NCBI GenBank assembly: GCA_023441055.1
Contig: JAEZQY010000048.1
Location: 33,872-97,871 of the forward strand
Source: Bacillota bacterium
GTDB taxonomy: Bacteria > Bacillota > Bacilli > Paenibacillales > UBA4045
Direction of reading: 5' to 3'
Length of the DNA stretch: 64,000 bases
This document shows positions 62,407 to 64,000 of this stretch, piece by piece. How positions within the stretch are numbered: position 1 is the first letter of the stretch; each line of letters starts with the position of its first letter. Position numbers and translations under genes: made by a program. A model generated the notes under the pieces. That model worked only from the letters and a program-made list of their open reading frames with translations, was not told the DNA's origin and made no database searches.

Positions 62407-63402
62407 CTAATGGGTGTAGGCATTCATATTCTCTAGGGTAATCGTTTCATGCAAGGCCGCATTCAACCCACTGGCGATGACATTGGCGATATCCTCTATG
62501 AATTCATCAATTTCCTTGGTCGTCACCAGCAAATCTTGTCCGAGCGGTCCCAGCACCTCTCGCACGAATGAAAGACGCTCATCCTCAGGCAGCGTCTCCA
62601 GTATGCCGAACAATTGCTTCCCGCCCTGCGTCTGCTTCCTCATATGATCCATCAGCAGCTCCAGGCTATTGTTCACAATCGTTGAGGCGAATACAACTGT
62701 GGGGACGCCAACGGCGATAACTGGGATCCCGATCGTCTCCAGATTGATCCCCTTCCGCTTGTTCCCGATGCCAGATCCCGGATGAATGCCGGTATCCGCT
62801 ATCTGGATCGTCGTATTCACCCGCTCAAGCGCCTTAGATGCTAAGGCATCGATTGCGATAACTAGATCAGGCTTCGATTTATCGACGAGTCCTTGGATAA
62901 TATCGCTTGTCTCGATTCCGGTTAACCCCAGAACACCAGGAGCGATGGCACTGACCTGACGATAGCCTGAACTGACTTCACCGGGCATCAGCTCGAACAG
63001 ATGTCTAGTGACTAAGACATTCTCGACCACAATCGGACCTAGTGCGTCCGGTGTGACATTCCAGTTCCCCAATCCAACGATCAGCACCTTGGCATCGGTT
63101 TTTATCTTGACGCGTCTTAAGAATTGCTCGAATTCCTTGGCGAAGCTCGCTGTGACACGGTGCTGCAGCACCGAGTCCTTGTTACGAAGCTCCGGCACCT
63201 CGATCGTTACATATTGGCCAGGCTGCTTGCCGATGGCATGAGCGCCTTCCTGAGTAAGAATGCCCATCCGTGTTACACGAATGCCCTGATCCTCCGTCTC
63301 GCTCACTTCAATGCCTGGAATTTGATCGCCAATCTGCTTGGAAGCCAGCTCCTTCGCCTCGAGCGCTAAGTCCGTCCTGACTGATAACGATTGATTATCC
63401 AT
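62407..63402 (-). CDS. gpr: GPR endopeptidase (spore protease)
   Basis: 331 aa with GGAGG six bases before ATG. It starts with SLSVRTDLALEAKELASKQI, the propeptide region. The protease core has VLIVGLGNWNVTPDALGPIV (the Asp-containing active-site segment), GVLGLTGIETSDIIQGLVDK, and DTGIHPGSGIGNKRKGINLE. It degrades small acid-soluble spore proteins during germination. It is expected to be expressed in the forespore. The gene is divergent from rpsT. Confidence 0.95.
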   Translation of the reverse strand: MDNQSLSVRTDLALEAKELASKQIGDQIPGIEVSETEDQGIRVTRMGILTQEGAHAIGKQPGQYVTIEVPELRNKDSVLQHRVTASFAKEFEQFLRRVKIKTDAKVLIVGLGNWNVTPDALGPIVVENVLVTRHLFELMPGEVSSGYRQVSAIAPGVLGLTGIETSDIIQGLVDKSKPDLVIAIDALASKALERVNTTIQIADTGIHPGSGIGNKRKGINLETIGIPVIAVGVPTVVFASTIVNNSLELLMDHMRKQTQGGKQLFGILETLPEDERLSFVREVLGPLGQDLLVTTKEIDEFIEDIANVIASGLNAALHETITLENMNAYTH

Positions 63403-63446
63403 GCTCTGCCTCCTTCATCCATGAATACGATTGCTTGTTCTATCTA

Positions 63447-63477
63447 TATTGTGCGGAAGTCCCTACGGTTTTATACC
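63447..63477 (-). promoter_or_regulatory. Candidate forespore (SigG/SigF) promoter of gpr
   Basis: -35 GGTATAA (63477-63471), 17-base spacer, -10 CACAATA (63453-63447). These resemble the forespore patterns GNATAA and CATNNTA. The site is about 45 bases before the start. The match is moderate. Confidence 0.4.
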
Positions 63478-63523
63478 GTCAATGAACAGCGGTTACATCA
63501 ACAGAACAATCGTTTTACGAATA

Positions 63524-63552
63524 TTGCTTTTTGCAGATTCGCGTGATAGAAT
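63524..63552 (+). promoter_or_regulatory. SigA promoter of rpsT
   Basis: -35 TTGCTT (63524-63529), 17-base spacer, -10 TAGAAT (63547-63552) with an extended TG. The rpsT start is 45 bases downstream. Confidence 0.65.
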
Positions 63553-63596
63553 GTTTAAAGTTATCTGTCTGCAACGGAACACAGGAGGTGATTGCA

Positions 63597-63863
63597 ATGC
63601 CGAACATTAAATCCGCGATCAAGCGTGTGAAGCAAACCGACAAGCGTCGCGCGCTGAACGCTTCTCAGAAATCCGCCCTACGTACATCGATTAAAGCAGT
63701 TGAAACTGCTATTGCTAATAATGATGCACAAACTGCGCAAACTGCTCTTCTTCTTGCAGCTAAGAAGCTGGACAAGGCTGCTGGCAAGGGCTTGATTCAC
63801 AAGAATGCGGCTTCCCGCAAGAAATCGCGCTTAACGCTAGCCGTTAACGCGTTGAACGCTTAA
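63597..63863 (+). CDS. rpsT: 30S ribosomal protein S20
   Basis: 88 aa from ATG 63597, with AGGAGGTG six bases upstream; an upstream in-frame start at 63531 is not credible. The sequence is basic and helical (MPNIKSAIKRVKQTDKRRAL, KGLIHKNAASRKKSRLTLAV). It binds 16S rRNA helices in the body of the small subunit. The gene faces gpr across a shared promoter region, as in B. subtilis. Confidence 0.97.
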   Translation: MPNIKSAIKRVKQTDKRRALNASQKSALRTSIKAVETAIANNDAQTAQTALLLAAKKLDKAAGKGLIHKNAASRKKSRLTLAVNALNA

Positions 63864-63876
63864 TCAACTAATCCCA

Positions 63877-63948
63877 GATAAACGGCTCTGCCGTCCTCCA
63901 AGTTTGCGTAGCAAACTACTTCGTAAGCAAGGGCGTTTCCGTTTTATC
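63877..63948 (+). terminator. Likely branched terminator after rpsT
   Basis: GATAAACGG (63877-63885) pairs with CCGTTTTATC (63939-63948) around an inner hairpin AGTTTGC-GTA-GCAAACT (63901-63917). A TTTT run is in the right arm. It could end rpsT; the exact fold is inferred by eye. Confidence 0.5.
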
Positions 63949-63952
63949 GTCG

Positions 63953-63997
63953 ATATATAAGCACCTTTAAGTTGAAAACTTATAAAGTCTTATATAT
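63953..63997. repeat. AT-rich imperfect palindrome at the right edge
   Basis: ATATATAAG (63953-63961) and CTTATATAT (63989-63997) flank CTTTAAGTT and AACTTATAAAG, giving a long imperfect hairpin of 45 bases. It may be an operator, a terminator for a gene beyond the edge, or a cruciform; its role is not clear from this window. Confidence 0.6.
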
Positions 63998-64000
63998 TAA

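Noticed and set aside
1..64000. CRISPR arrays, insertion sequences, integrons and tRNA genes
   Set aside because: No repeat-spacer units, transposase frames, terminal inverted repeats or cloverleaf sequences were seen on either strand by reading; no computed scan was possible.

Overview
The window looks like a chromosome segment from an endospore-forming member of the Bacillales, most likely Paenibacillaceae (Paenibacillus or a close relative). The reasons are moderate G+C, Bacillus-type gene order, sporulation genes (gpr, spoIIP, yqfC, yqfD, a YhcN/YlaJ lipoprotein), a glyQS T-box and CIRCE control of hrcA-grpE-dnaK-dnaJ. Nearly every gene is on the minus strand. The plus-strand exceptions are the YhcN/YlaJ lipoprotein, a subtilase, a WYL regulator, a Na/Pi-type transporter and rpsT. 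I see no rRNA, tRNA, insertion sequence, prophage or CRISPR array.

Layout, left to right. 1-1335: start of a solute-binding protein gene that runs off the left edge. 1.4-7.7 kb: a cluster like B. subtilis ylaG-ylaL (typA, ylaH, a small unknown gene, an LCP wall-polymer ligase, ylaL, yhcN/ylaJ, ylaK). 7.8-15 kb: a TerC-family transporter, thiI with its cysteine desulfurase, a DUF1540 protein, a YpuI-like protein, a membrane-anchored subtilase with an unusual N-terminal region, and RNase P RNA. 15-34.3 kb: one long co-oriented housekeeping block (nif3/yqfO, trmK, a membrane protein, sigA, dnaG, yaiI, glyS, glyQ, T-box, recO, yqzL, era, cdd, dgkA, ybeY, pgpH, phoH, yqfD, yqfC, yqeY, rpsU, hit). 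34.3-41.8 kb: addA and addB. 41.8-43.9 kb: a small accessory cassette of a WYL regulator facing a GyrI-like gene and an unknown gene. 43.8-51.4 kb: translation and RNA-modification genes (RlmI-like, rsmE, mtaB, prmA) mixed with a Na/Pi transporter, deoC, a Nudix hydrolase and a site-2 protease. 51.5-57 kb: the class I heat-shock operon plus two small stress-type genes. 57-64 kb: a GNAT enzyme, hemW, lepA, yqxA, spoIIP, gpr and rpsT.

Most of the window is conserved growth and sporulation machinery, with tight spacing, short overlaps and many GTG or TTG starts that suggest translational coupling. The clearest departures from the B. subtilis picture are an RNase P RNA with type A rather than type B architecture, the divergent WYL/GyrI-like cassette, a YfhD plus glycine-rich stress protein pair inserted between dnaJ and prmA, and the subtilase with about 200 extra residues before its propeptide. 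I did not find a clearly new multi-gene defence or biosynthetic system; the WYL cassette is the best candidate for something undescribed.
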